Source: Paenibacillus pinisoli (GTDB lineage: Bacteria; Bacillota; Bacilli; Paenibacillales; Paenibacillaceae). From it: a stretch of 64,000 nucleotides of DNA. The notes under the pieces are model-generated. The model did no database searches and had not been told where the DNA came from. It saw nothing but the letters and a program-made list of their open reading frames with translations. Location of the stretch: contig NZ_QXQB01000001.1 of assembly GCF_003605435.1 (NCBI RefSeq), forward strand, positions 868,001 to 932,000, in the 5' to 3' direction. This document shows positions 42,817 through 51,848 of this stretch, piece by piece. Position 1 is the stretch's first letter; each line of letters begins with the position of its first letter. A program made the position numbers and the translations under genes.

Positions 42817-43733
42817 TTCTTCTCCACTCCCTCTGCTTCCGCGGAGGAATCGCCAGCGGAGGCCAGATATGTCCAGCTGCCCTTCTGCGTAACCAGACCT
42901 TCCTTCATCAGCTTGCCAATCGCCCGCTTGAATGCGGATTTGCTAATGCCGAACCGCTGCTTGATCGTCTCCGCCTCTGTCTGGTCGGAGTACGGCATGC
43001 CGCCGCCCGGACGCTCCTTCAGGAATGCCAGGAGGCGGTCGGCGTCCTCTACCCGTCCCACTTCCTTGCGTTCGGTCATGGACAGGTTGACGCGTCCATC
43101 CTCACGGATGAATGTGACGCGAGCTCTCACTCGTTCACCGAGCCGAAGAGCTCTCGTGCGATCAGGGCTTGGGATCAGCCCATAGACGCCGAAGCCGACG
43201 ACTCCGCCGTCCACAATGACGAACGAACCCATCTGAAGCGTCTTGGTCACCCAGCCCTCCACCCATGTATTGCGCCATGAGTCAGGCGCATGGAACACAA
43301 GCGGGGACAGCTCTTCCTCAAAGGCAATCTTGGCAACCAGCCTGCCAATCTTGTCATGCTTCATGACCACGAATACCTCGTCTCCCGGCAGCGGACGGTA
43401 ATTGATGCCCTCAGGCAGCTCCGACAGCGGCAGCAGCAGATGGCGGCTCAGCCCCATCTCCAGGAAGCAGCCCAGCTTGGGATGCACATCCACCACCCGC
43501 AGGCGGGCCAGCTCGTCCAATTGGAGAAGCGGCTTCTTCATCGTAGCGGCCAGGCGGTCTTCGGAATCGTAATAGATAAATACGTCTACCGGGAAGCCAA
43601 CCTTAGGCTTGTGGCCGACCAGCTCCGTATAGTGGAGCAGCACCTCCGACTCCCCGTCGGTCAGGAAGAAGCCGTATGGAGATACTTCTCGCGATATTTT
43701 AAGTGAATAGGTCTGACCGGCAACAAGGCTCAT
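42813..43733 (-). CDS. cvfB: CvfB-like RNA-binding protein with S1 domains
   Basis: 306 residues. Three S1-like RNA-binding domains (VSPYGFFLTDGESEVLLHYTEL; PKLGCFLEMGLSRHLLLPLSEL; MGSFVIVDGGVVGFGVYGLIP, quoted as landmarks) followed by a C-terminal winged helix (TIKQRFGISKSAFKRAIGKLMKEGLV). CvfB/YitL proteins affect mRNA and virulence regulation in Firmicutes. It is inserted between rsfS and yqeM and overlaps both neighbours by 4 bases, so it is co-translated with them. Confidence 0.93.
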   Translation of the reverse strand: MSLVAGQTYSLKISREVSPYGFFLTDGESEVLLHYTELVGHKPKVGFPVDVFIYYDSEDRLAATMKKPLLQLDELARLRVVDVHPKLGCFLEMGLSRHLLLPLSELPEGINYRPLPGDEVFVVMKHDKIGRLVAKIAFEEELSPLVFHAPDSWRNTWVEGWVTKTLQMGSFVIVDGGVVGFGVYGLIPSPDRTRALRLGERVRARVTFIREDGRVNLSMTERKEVGRVEDADRLLAFLKERPGGGMPYSDQTEAETIKQRFGISKSAFKRAIGKLMKEGLVTQKGSWTYLASAGDSSAEAEGVEKK

Positions 43734-44077
43734 GCGAATTCCACAACCTTAGCGTCGGACCATAATCTCTCGATATTGTAATATTCGCGCTCTTCGCGAT
43801 GGAAGATATGCACGATTACGTCCCCCAGGTCGATCAGCACCCATCTTGCAGAGTCCATGCCTTCCAGGCCGCGAATGCGGGCGCCGGCGAGATCCGCCTG
43901 CTTCCGCACCTCGGTCGCAATGGCTTGCACCTGCGTGTCCGAGTTGCCGCTGCAGATGATGAAATAATCCGCAACTAGGGAAATATCCTTCAAATCCAGA
44001 GCAATGACGTCGATCGCCTTTTTATCTTCAACGGCTGTCACCGCTATTTTCATCAATTCATGAGATTGTACTGCCAT
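43730..44077 (-). CDS. rsfS: Ribosomal silencing factor RsfS (YqeL)
   Basis: 115 residues from the second ATG (44077), which has AAGGAGG at 6 bases; the first ATG three bases up is also possible. Binds ribosomal protein uL14 on the 50S subunit and blocks joining with 30S, saving energy in starvation. Landmarks: KKAIDVIALDL, ADYFIICSGNSDTQVQAIA, LEGMDSARWVLIDLGDVIVHIF and FHREEREYYNIERLW, all of normal order. 16 bases after yqeK. Confidence 0.96.
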   Translation of the reverse strand: MAVQSHELMKIAVTAVEDKKAIDVIALDLKDISLVADYFIICSGNSDTQVQAIATEVRKQADLAGARIRGLEGMDSARWVLIDLGDVIVHIFHREEREYYNIERLWSDAKVVEFA

Positions 44078-44093
44078 CATATTCCTCCTTTTT

Positions 44094-44663
44094 CTATTGC
44101 GCTTGCAGTTCTTCAATAAGCCCGTTCCGGGCTTCAAGCGTCATCGGATAAATCCGCTTGCCCTTGGCGATCAGAAATCCGATAGTTCCGTCCAGACCTG
44201 CCAGCACCGCTTTCTCCAGATGCTCCTCGGCGAGCGCCCGGATGGTGTCGACACCCGGGAAATCTCGTCCCGGCTCGATATAATCCGCCAGCCAGACGAT
44301 TTTCTCCAGCTTGGTCATGCCTCTGCGCCCAGAAGTATGGTAGCGGATCGCAGCAAGCACCCCGGCGTCCGTCACGCCGAACTCATGCTCCGCGACCCAG
44401 GCCCCGACTTCCGCATGCCACAGCTCCTTGTCATAGCCCAAAACCTCATGGTGCAACCCGTAGTCCCGAATGGCATTGCCTTGGCGCTCGATCGGCCAGA
44501 ATTTGGCCACGTCATGAATAATCGCGGCAAGCTCCGCTCGCTGCGGATCTTCGCCATACCGCTTGGCAAGCGCGATTGCGGTCATCATGACCCCTTCGGT
44601 ATGGCGCCAGCGGCGCTCCGGCATCTCAGCGCGGACCCGCTCAATGATGAGTTGTCGATCCAT
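44094..44663 (-). CDS. yqeK: HD-domain Ap4A hydrolase (YqeK)
   Basis: 189 residues from ATG 44663, which has AAGGAGG 10 bases upstream; an ATG three codons earlier touches the ribosome site. Symmetrical bis(5'-nucleosyl)-tetraphosphatase of the HD family. Metal motif WRHTEGVMMTAIALAK, AAIIHDVAKF (the HD), HAEVGAWVAE and IRYHTSGRRGMTKLEKIVWLADYIEPGR. It overlaps the end of nadD by 23 bases. Confidence 0.94.
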   Translation of the reverse strand: MDRQLIIERVRAEMPERRWRHTEGVMMTAIALAKRYGEDPQRAELAAIIHDVAKFWPIERQGNAIRDYGLHHEVLGYDKELWHAEVGAWVAEHEFGVTDAGVLAAIRYHTSGRRGMTKLEKIVWLADYIEPGRDFPGVDTIRALAEEHLEKAVLAGLDGTIGFLIAKGKRIYPMTLEARNGLIEELQAQ

Positions 44664-45243
44664 ACATTCCATGCCTCCTTATATAGTCGCACACAGGATC
44701 AGGCACAAGATAACGGATCGACTTCCCCGCGAGCAGCCGCTCGCGAATCAGAGTTGACGAGATCCCGATCTGCGGCATGCGGGCCATCTGCACCGACGCC
44801 TGCAAATACGGCGGAAGCGAATCCGTCATCGGCTTCTCGCCCGGACGCTCCAGGCCGATAAAGCCGGCCATCGCCGCAAGCTCACCGATACGATGCCACT
44901 TCGGCAGATCGTTGATGCGGTCGGAGCCAATGATGTATGAGAAGGAACAGTCCGGATGCTGTGCCTGCAGCTGCTTCACCGTATCGTAGGAGTAGCTGGT
45001 CCCGCCGCGCCTGATCTCGAGATCAAGAGCGCGGAACCGGTACTCTCCCTCTACAGCGAGTCGCGTCATCGCCAAGCGGTCCTCGGCCGGTGTAGAGGGA
45101 GCCGCATCCTTCAGGGGCGGGTCTGCCGTCGGTATGAACCATACTTCATCCAGTCCGCCCTGCTCAAGCGCTGTCTCGGCGGCAAGGAGATGACCGATGT
45201 GGATCGGATCGAATGTTCCGCCCATGATGCCAATTTTCCTCAT
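44641..45243 (-). CDS. nadD: Nicotinate-mononucleotide adenylyltransferase
   Basis: 200 residues. Makes deamido-NAD from nicotinate mononucleotide and ATP. Nucleotidyltransferase motif GGTFDPIHIGHLLAAE at about 8-23, substrate motif VWFIPTADPPLK and the closing ISSTLIRERLLAGKSIRYLVP. Start with GGAGGTACGGCC upstream. It lies 69 bases after yhbY. Confidence 0.97.
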   Translation of the reverse strand: MRKIGIMGGTFDPIHIGHLLAAETALEQGGLDEVWFIPTADPPLKDAAPSTPAEDRLAMTRLAVEGEYRFRALDLEIRRGGTSYSYDTVKQLQAQHPDCSFSYIIGSDRINDLPKWHRIGELAAMAGFIGLERPGEKPMTDSLPPYLQASVQMARMPQIGISSTLIRERLLAGKSIRYLVPDPVCDYIRRHGMYGSTTHH

Positions 45244-45312
45244 GGCCGTACCTCCTCCGAATCATAGCTTGCCCCAGCCATGCGAATTTTTGCCAACTCG
45301 CGGCTGCTGCTC

Positions 45313-45609
45313 TTAAGCTCTTGGAAGCTCTATCTTTTTGTGGTCCTTAGACTCCTTGTACAACACAATCGTTTTGCCGATCACTTGGACAAGCTCTGCG
45401 CCTGCCGCAGCAGCAACTTCGGCTCCGATTTCCTTCGGATCATCGAGGCAATTGTTCAGGACCGACACTTTGATCAGCTCTCTTGTCTCGATCGCTTCCT
45501 CGATATGGCGAACCAGATGATCGTTGGTGCCGCCCTTCCCTACCTGAAAGATCGGTTGTAGATGATGCGCTTGCGAGCGCAAATAACGTTTTTGTTTGCC
45601 AGTCAGCAT
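45313..45609 (-). CDS. yhbY: CRM-domain RNA-binding protein (YhbY/YqeI)
   Basis: 98 residues, a single CRM domain: LTGKQKRYLRSQAHHLQPIFQVGKGG with the GxxG loop, then LIKVSVLNNC and AAGAELVQVIGKTIVLYK. Associates with pre-50S particles. Part of the yqe ribosome cluster; 76 bases after aroE, no terminator seen. Confidence 0.96.
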   Translation of the reverse strand: MLTGKQKRYLRSQAHHLQPIFQVGKGGTNDHLVRHIEEAIETRELIKVSVLNNCLDDPKEIGAEVAAAAGAELVQVIGKTIVLYKESKDHKKIELPRA

Positions 45610-45685
45610 AATGGTATCCTTCTTTCGTCTGCATCAATCTTGCTATAATATCTATTCTTATTGTGCTATAAAGCCGCACGAGCCC

Positions 45686-46555
45686 TCACTGAAGCGCAGC
45701 CAGAACTTCTTCCCGCATCGCCGCAACCGGCGCAGGCTGGCCTGTCCAATATTCGAACGCATAGGCACCTTGATAAATAAACATGCCCAGCCCGCCATGC
45801 GCCGTGCAGCCATGCTGCTCCGCGTCGCGCAGAAACCGGGTCTTCAGCGGATTGTAGATCAAATCGCTTGCTACAGCGCCCGGCTTCAGCCAATGGCCAG
45901 GCACGGGGGATTCGTCCACTTGCGGGAACATGCCGACCGAGGTCGTATTGATTACAATATCGGCATCCCCGCACAGCTCCTCCAGACGGTCATTGGAGGA
46001 AGCGCCCAGCTTCGTGCCGTCAGCCCTCAGAGAAGCCGCCAGCTCTTCTGCACGCTGAACCGTACGATTCGTTATGGTAATCGCAGCAGGCCTCTCTTGC
46101 AATAAGGCATATACAATACCGCGTGAAGCGCCGCCGGCACCGATGACAACAATCCGCTTGCCTTCAATCGACGGAGCCGCTTCTTCCTTCAAGGACCGCA
46201 CATACCCGATCCCGTCTGTATTGTAGCCGATAAGCCGGCCGTTTTCGTTCACGATGGTGTTCACAGCGCCGATCGCTCTGGCGCCCTCATGAATCTCGTC
46301 CAGCAGCTCCATCACTTGCAGCTTATGAGGAATCGTCACATTGACCCCCCGAATTCCCATTGCCCGTACGCCGCGAATGAAGTCTCCCAGCTTGTCATCC
46401 GTAATGTGAAAGGCCGCGTAAGCGCCATTGACGCCCCGCTCCCGAAATGCCCGGTTCATCATAATCGGCGACTTCGAATGGCGAATCGGATCGCCGATTA
46501 CGCCGTACAGCACAGTGTGGCTGTCAATGCCTTGTCTTGCGATATGCTCTGTCAT
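45686..46555 (-). CDS. aroE: Shikimate dehydrogenase
   Basis: 289 residues. NADP-dependent reduction of 3-dehydroshikimate to shikimate in aromatic amino acid synthesis. Substrate motif VIGDPIRHSKSPIMMNRAF, catalytic Lys/Asp in NVTIPHKLQVMELLDEI, GYNTDGIGYV, the Rossmann loop VVIGAGGASRGIVYAL and the NTTSVGMFP motif. Usual position in the yqe cluster, 27 bases after yqeH. Confidence 0.97.
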   Translation of the reverse strand: MTEHIARQGIDSHTVLYGVIGDPIRHSKSPIMMNRAFRERGVNGAYAAFHITDDKLGDFIRGVRAMGIRGVNVTIPHKLQVMELLDEIHEGARAIGAVNTIVNENGRLIGYNTDGIGYVRSLKEEAAPSIEGKRIVVIGAGGASRGIVYALLQERPAAITITNRTVQRAEELAASLRADGTKLGASSNDRLEELCGDADIVINTTSVGMFPQVDESPVPGHWLKPGAVASDLIYNPLKTRFLRDAEQHGCTAHGGLGMFIYQGAYAFEYWTGQPAPVAAMREEVLAALQ

Positions 46556-46582
46556 GGCGGCTCCCCTCCTAAGGCGCTTGCA

Positions 46583-47710
46583 TTAAATCATGGAATCGCG
46601 CAGCATGACCTTAACGCCCTTCGGTGCGTAAATATCAATCAGCGCGCCTCGGCCTCCGTTCGCCTGAATCCAGCCAAGACCGGAGATAAAGATGTCCTGC
46701 CGCTCGCCCTGACGGACCTTGAGCGAATGGCGGGTCCACTCCGGAATCGTCTCCAGCTCCGCCGTCGTAGGCGTGCCGAGCAGCTCGCCTTTATGGTTGT
46801 CGTACAGATCGTCGGCGCGGTCGAGCTTCGTCCGATGCACATTAAGCGCGTTCGATAGATAAAGCGTAAACGATTGGCGCTCTCCCTCGACAAAGTCGAA
46901 GCGGACGATGCTTCCGATGAACAGCGTCTGCTGTTCGTTAAGTTGATACACAAGCGGCTTGATCGGCTTGTCCGGCATAAGCGTGCCTAGGAAGCTCCGC
47001 GGCACAACCTCGGTCATCCGGCTCGTATAGACGATGCCCGGCGTATCGATAATGGCCTTGCCGTCCTCCAGCGGAATATGCACCGCATCCAGCGTCGTCC
47101 CCGGATAACGGGATGTCGTCAGCTCGCGCTCCATATCGCTGTAATCGCTGATCAAGCGGTTGATCAGCGTCGACTTGCCGACATTGGTCGCGCCGACCAC
47201 ATAGACGTCGCGTCCGTTGCGGTAACGGTCAAGCGATTCAATCACATGGTCGAAGCCCATATTGCGCTTGGCGCTGCACAGCACCACATCGACCGTTCGA
47301 AGCCCTTGCGCCTTCGCCTGCTTCTGAACCCAGTTGCGAACACGGTTCATATTCATGCCCTTCGGCAGCAGGTCGATCTTGTTCACGACAAGCAGCACCG
47401 GATTGTTGCCCACGAACCGCTGCAAGCCCGATATAAGGCTTCCTTCAAAATCGTACAGGTCGACGATATGCACAACAAGGCTGTCCGTCTCCCCGATTCC
47501 CCCCAGCAAGCGCAGGAAGTCGTCTTGATTAATCGCTACCGATGAAGCTTCATTATAATGCTTGATACGGAAGCATCTCTGACAGATGACGGGCTCCTTC
47601 GCAATTGCCGCCTCCGGAATGTAGCCTGCTTGTTCCGGACTTTCGGACTGCAAGCGCACGCCGCAGCCTGCGCAGGATAATTCCGTATGTTCTCTAAGCT
47701 GCCGTTCCAT
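46583..47710 (-). CDS. yqeH: Ribosome biogenesis GTPase YqeH
   Basis: 375 residues. Circularly permuted GTPase needed for 30S assembly. N-terminal zinc finger CAGC...CQRC, then G4 VNKIDLLP, G5 CSAKRN, G1 VGATNVGKSTL and G3 IIDTPG in the permuted order, and a C-terminal RNA-binding part. Starts as TAATG, sharing one base with the yqeG stop, so translation is coupled. Confidence 0.97.
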   Translation of the reverse strand: MERQLREHTELSCAGCGVRLQSESPEQAGYIPEAAIAKEPVICQRCFRIKHYNEASSVAINQDDFLRLLGGIGETDSLVVHIVDLYDFEGSLISGLQRFVGNNPVLLVVNKIDLLPKGMNMNRVRNWVQKQAKAQGLRTVDVVLCSAKRNMGFDHVIESLDRYRNGRDVYVVGATNVGKSTLINRLISDYSDMERELTTSRYPGTTLDAVHIPLEDGKAIIDTPGIVYTSRMTEVVPRSFLGTLMPDKPIKPLVYQLNEQQTLFIGSIVRFDFVEGERQSFTLYLSNALNVHRTKLDRADDLYDNHKGELLGTPTTAELETIPEWTRHSLKVRQGERQDIFISGLGWIQANGGRGALIDIYAPKGVKVMLRDSMI

Positions 47711-48234
47711 TACTTCGTTCCCTCCTCATACCACATGCCGCGCTTTCTAAGCCGTGCCAGCGCGATCCGCTCCAGTCCCCTGTTTACCTTCGTCATTACG
47801 CCTTCGTCGGCCGGCGAGATCGGTGCAACCAGAATGGTGTACAGCCCCATCCGGTTGCCGCCGAGCACATCGGTCATCATCTGATCGCCAATCATCACGG
47901 TCTGATCCGGTTTAAGGCCCAGAATGGCAAGCGCCTTGCGGAAGGCGCCCTGCGTCGGCTTCCTCGCGGCGTGAAGGAACGGAATATCGAGCGGGGCAGC
48001 GAATTGCCCGACTCTCGTCTCATTATTGTTGGACACGATGACGACCTTGAAGCCGGCCTCACGCACCTTGTCCAGCCATATGACAAGCTCTGGCGTCGCA
48101 AGAGGCTCCTTGGCGCCGACGAGCGTATTATCCAAATCTGTAATAATGCCGCGCACACCTTGGGCGTGCAGCACATTCAAATCAATATCGTATACTGAAT
48201 GAACGCGCATATTCGGCAGCAATCTCTCGAACAT
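47710..48234 (-). CDS. yqeG: HAD-superfamily phosphatase, subfamily IIIA (YqeG)
   Basis: 174 residues. HAD motifs: GIITDLDNTLVG (catalytic Asp pair), VIVSNNNETRV, the Lys region and MIGDQMMTDVLGGNRMG. Activity as phosphatidylglycerophosphatase or other phosphatase is not settled for the family. First gene of the yqe cluster, AGAGGG ribosome site, with a recognisable promoter 40 bases upstream. Confidence 0.95.
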   Translation of the reverse strand: MFERLLPNMRVHSVYDIDLNVLHAQGVRGIITDLDNTLVGAKEPLATPELVIWLDKVREAGFKVVIVSNNNETRVGQFAAPLDIPFLHAARKPTQGAFRKALAILGLKPDQTVMIGDQMMTDVLGGNRMGLYTILVAPISPADEGVMTKVNRGLERIALARLRKRGMWYEEGTK

Positions 48235-48273
48235 AAGCGATATCCCTCTGCTTTCTGCCTGCTATCTTACGAA

Positions 48274-48303
48274 ACTATACCATATAAACGGAATTTGTTG
48301 CAA
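48274..48303 (-). promoter_or_regulatory. Promoter of the yqeG cluster
   Basis: Minus strand: -35 TTGCAA (48303-48298), 18-base spacer, -10 TATAGT (48279-48274), 40 bases before the yqeG start. Confidence 0.6.
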
Positions 48304-48310
48304 AGAAATA

Positions 48311-48337
48311 CCGCCTGCCAGCATCGCTGTCAGGCGG
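48311..48337 (-). terminator. Hairpin after the transglutaminase operon
   Basis: CCGCCTG / CAGGCGG, 13-base loop, followed leftward by TATTTCTTT; a modest terminator. Confidence 0.55.
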
Positions 48338-48365
48338 CAGTCAACTCAGGTTGAATGATGGCCCT

Positions 48366-50597
48366 TTACTTCAATTCGCCAATCAAGTACCGGACTTTAT
48401 TCGTATAACGCTCCACTTCTTCCTTCGTTGCGCCCGTTTGGCCATATTTCGCTTTCTCGAAGCCGTCCAGCACAACGCGGAAGTCTTCCTGCAGCCGCCG
48501 CTGGCTTTGCGACCAGCGGGCTACCGCTTCGCGCAGCGTCTCATGCTCTTCCCGCTTCATGCCCCTCTTCTTGCAGAAACGGATCAGGCGATTCGCTTCC
48601 ATTACAATCTGTTCATTCGTGTTCAGATTGCCGTGCCGGATTTTGAACCAGGCCGTTGCCATCTGGCGGCGCTTCACAATGAGCCAAGCAGCTGCGGCAA
48701 TGACCAGAATGGCCAAGCTAACGATGCCCCATACGCGGCTTGGAGCGCCGGTTGTCTTCACAGCAGCCTCAGGCGTCTCGGACTGGTCTGCCTCAGGCAA
48801 AGTGAGATCCAGCTCTTCGCCTTCAGGCGACACGTACGGGAAACGGAAGCCGGATGTCGGCTCGAACGGAATCCAGCCGAATCCTTCGAAATAAATTTCG
48901 ACCCAGGAATGCGCATCTGAGTTGCGAACCGTATAGGTGCCTGCGCCAGTAGGATTATAGCGTTCGCCATCGAGCATATTTTCACCCGGCGGCCCGTAAC
49001 GATCCACCGGCAATGAGCCCGGTGTAAAGCCTTTGACCCAGCGGCTTGGCAGCCCTATGCTGCGGGCCATGACGGCCATCGCAGTCGAGAAGTAATCGCA
49101 ATACCCCTCCTGGAGCTCGAACAAGAATCCGTCGACGAAGTCTTTCGTATTGCCAGACAGCTTGGACAGGTCCGGCTTATTATTGTAGATATAATTTTGC
49201 CTCAGATACGTTTCGATCAGCTTCGCCCGGTCGTAATCGGTTGTTCCGCTTGCCGTGATATCCTCGGCGAGCCCGCGTACGCGATCCGGCAATTCGGCCG
49301 GCAAGCTGAGATAGTACTGGCTGAGTCCGTCCGGCAATACTGCTTTCGCGGTACGGAGTCCTTGCTCATCCAGCGTAACTACGGCAGAGGTGATCGCATA
49401 TGTTTTGGGATAAGGCAAAGCTTCATTCCACTGCAGCTCCCAGCGTTCCGGGGACCATCTCATCGCATTCGACATCACGGCTTCCGTCTCGCTATTGATC
49501 CATTTCACCTTCGAGACTGGCGCCGCGCCGAACAAAATCGGATAAGCATCCTCCCTCTCCAGCGTGACAACCTGATGCACCTCAGCTATCTGAGCCTTCT
49601 CCCTTCCGCCGCCGTCAGAGAGCGATATCTCCGGAACGACCCGCTCGCTTTCAATGAACAGGGAGTTTCGCCAGCCTTGGCCGGTATACTCTCCAAGCGA
49701 CTCCCCGCGCCAATAGCTTCGCTGCGAGGTCGATACGGTCATCATCGGAGAGAAATCATAGTCGAAGCCTCCGCCCAGCACCGCATCATCCCGGCTGTAG
49801 CCGGAGCTGGAATTGCCTTCAGGCGTCAGGATATCATCCCTTTGCAGCGCCTTCTCCCCTAGAAAGACATGAACCTCTTCGCCACGAGCTTTCTTCCAGA
49901 TGGTATAAGGGTCCTGAAGCAATGGAGAGATGGAAGGCACATTCAGTGCAATAATGAACAGCACGGACAAGACGATAACGGCGGGCGTAAATACCCGGAC
50001 GGGATACTCCAACAGCTCTTTCAAGCTTTCGGGATGCGTGCGCTGAAGCCTGTCCAGATGGTTCATGACCAGCCACGCGAGGCCTACAAATATAACAACG
50101 GCGACATTATCCCATAGCCAGATTGGCGTAAAGGAATCAGCTATCGTCAGAATCAAAATGCTTGCCCCGATAAAACCGAACATCCGCGGCCTGCTCACCG
50201 TCCAGCCCGTGAACAGCCAGTGGATAGCCAGCAGCGACAGCCCGATCCAGAGAAATGGATGGAGCCCCGCCAGCGTCTCCCTGAACCACCAGCCCCACTC
50301 TCCGGAGTCCGCCGAAGGAGCGGCTGACCATTCCATTCTGGCGAATCGGAAGGTGATGAACACTGTTGCTGCGAATTGAAGCAGCAAGCGGATGGTGCGC
50401 CCTTTTAATGGAAGGATTAAATCGATTAGGGCTGCGGCCCCGAGTGTATAGTACGCGATCTTGAACGATTCAGGCCACCAGTAGTTTTCAAAGATAGCTA
50501 TTGAATTTATCAGTATAATGGCAACAAAAAGAGAGACGAAACGCTCGTACCAGCGCAGCTTCACATAAGAAGCGGCCCAGAACTTCAGCTTTTTCAT
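48366..50597 (-). CDS. Transglutaminase-like membrane protein (YebA type)
   Basis: 743 residues. About six or seven helices in the first about 230 residues, then an extracellular transglutaminase-like domain with the catalytic Cys in EGYCDYFSTAMAVMARSIGLPSRWVKGF, His in SDAHSWVEIYFEGFGW and the Asp/Glu region FEPTSGF. One more helix at about 620 and a cytoplasmic DUF4129-like tail. Third gene of the MoxR-DUF58-transglutaminase operon (4-base overlap with the DUF58 gene). The family is widespread; role in cell-surface protein handling is supposed. Confidence 0.92.
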   Translation of the reverse strand: MKKLKFWAASYVKLRWYERFVSLFVAIILINSIAIFENYWWPESFKIAYYTLGAAALIDLILPLKGRTIRLLLQFAATVFITFRFARMEWSAAPSADSGEWGWWFRETLAGLHPFLWIGLSLLAIHWLFTGWTVSRPRMFGFIGASILILTIADSFTPIWLWDNVAVVIFVGLAWLVMNHLDRLQRTHPESLKELLEYPVRVFTPAVIVLSVLFIIALNVPSISPLLQDPYTIWKKARGEEVHVFLGEKALQRDDILTPEGNSSSGYSRDDAVLGGGFDYDFSPMMTVSTSQRSYWRGESLGEYTGQGWRNSLFIESERVVPEISLSDGGGREKAQIAEVHQVVTLEREDAYPILFGAAPVSKVKWINSETEAVMSNAMRWSPERWELQWNEALPYPKTYAITSAVVTLDEQGLRTAKAVLPDGLSQYYLSLPAELPDRVRGLAEDITASGTTDYDRAKLIETYLRQNYIYNNKPDLSKLSGNTKDFVDGFLFELQEGYCDYFSTAMAVMARSIGLPSRWVKGFTPGSLPVDRYGPPGENMLDGERYNPTGAGTYTVRNSDAHSWVEIYFEGFGWIPFEPTSGFRFPYVSPEGEELDLTLPEADQSETPEAAVKTTGAPSRVWGIVSLAILVIAAAAWLIVKRRQMATAWFKIRHGNLNTNEQIVMEANRLIRFCKKRGMKREEHETLREAVARWSQSQRRLQEDFRVVLDGFEKAKYGQTGATKEEVERYTNKVRYLIGELK

Positions 50598-51847
50598 GCG
50601 ATCACGCTCCCTTCGAGCGCTGCCGGCAGGTCTTGCAGCCGCTTAATGTCATAGATCAGCCATCCCCGGCTCTCCACGATGCGCTTCCACGCTACATTGC
50701 CGCTAATCCGGTTCGCAGGGGAGCCGATATGAATGAGGCAAGGCGTCACGCCTTTGCGCGACAGCCATTCCATGCTTTGAATGACTCCTTCGCCGGTCTC
50801 TGAGGAGATGACGATCGCGAAGCAGCCCGGCTCTATAGCGGACTGGGCTTGCTGCAAGGAAGCATACAACGGATAAGCGGCATCCGCATCGACGGAAGTC
50901 AGATGCTTCAGCACCATGTTCCGCTGATCCGCTCCCGACTTCGGCGGCAGGATCGTCGTCTCTTCGCCGACCGACAATAGCCCCATCGCGGTGTCGTCCC
51001 TGAATCCATGCTCCATAAAGGAAGCAGCGACAGAGACAGACAGCTCGAACCGCTCCGTAACCGAACCGTCTTGCGGGTTCAGATGGCGGTCCAGAATGAG
51101 CAGCGTACGCGGCAGCGACTCCCGCTCGAATGCCTTCGACTTCCACTGGCCGGTCTTAGCCGTCGCATTCCAATGAACCCGCGACAGCCTGTCGCCATGA
51201 TGATATTCGCGCACGCCGTTAATCTGAGTCGTCTCCTTGGCCGATCTGGAAGCTGTCGCATGCGAGTAAGGTCCCCGTATGCCTTGCCGGAATCCGTTCC
51301 ATTGGCGCAGCGGAACCGTCTGAGGCAATACGCTAAACTTCGCATCCGAACGGAACTGGCCAGTATGCTCGAACAGGCCGAATACATCGTAAGACAGGCA
51401 TTCCGTATCCTTGAAGTGATAGTTGCCGCGCACAAGCGGAGGCGTCCGGTACGTCACCTCGCCGCCTCGCTTCCAGTTCGGCACGAAGGAGGTCTCGAAG
51501 CTGAGCGTCTGCCCGTTATGGCGGACAAGGCTGTCCCTGACAATGACATAAGGCAGCGGAAAAAAGCCTGGGATTTTCACACTCAGGCTTACATCGAGTG
51601 CTTCGCCCGCCATGATTGCGCTATGAACCGCGGCACTGTGACCGGAATACGACCTTGTCCCGGACACCTTATTGATGCCGCTCCAGCGGCCCAGAATCAA
51701 ATAAACGAAAAGCATATTCAAAATAATGAAGAGCATAAGTGCCGTCTTGCCGCCCTGGAACAGAAAATAAAACAGGCTGCAACCATAGACGGAGGCGACA
51801 AATTGCCAGCGGTATTGTTTAGCTTTCGTCGCTTTAACCTTCATCAT
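50594..51847 (-). CDS. DUF58 membrane protein (YeaD type)
   Basis: 417 residues. Two N-terminal helices at about 13-55, a beta-rich middle and the DUF58 motif (EYHHGDRLSRVHWNATAKTGQWKSKAFE at about 215-242) followed by a von Willebrand A-like region LLILDRHLNP. Works with MoxR ATPases in many bacteria. Start ATG just after the moxR stop (TAATATG), so coupled. Confidence 0.92.
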   Translation of the reverse strand: MMKVKATKAKQYRWQFVASVYGCSLFYFLFQGGKTALMLFIILNMLFVYLILGRWSGINKVSGTRSYSGHSAAVHSAIMAGEALDVSLSVKIPGFFPLPYVIVRDSLVRHNGQTLSFETSFVPNWKRGGEVTYRTPPLVRGNYHFKDTECLSYDVFGLFEHTGQFRSDAKFSVLPQTVPLRQWNGFRQGIRGPYSHATASRSAKETTQINGVREYHHGDRLSRVHWNATAKTGQWKSKAFERESLPRTLLILDRHLNPQDGSVTERFELSVSVAASFMEHGFRDDTAMGLLSVGEETTILPPKSGADQRNMVLKHLTSVDADAAYPLYASLQQAQSAIEPGCFAIVISSETGEGVIQSMEWLSRKGVTPCLIHIGSPANRISGNVAWKRIVESRGWLIYDIKRLQDLPAALEGSVIA

Positions 51848-51848
51848 A

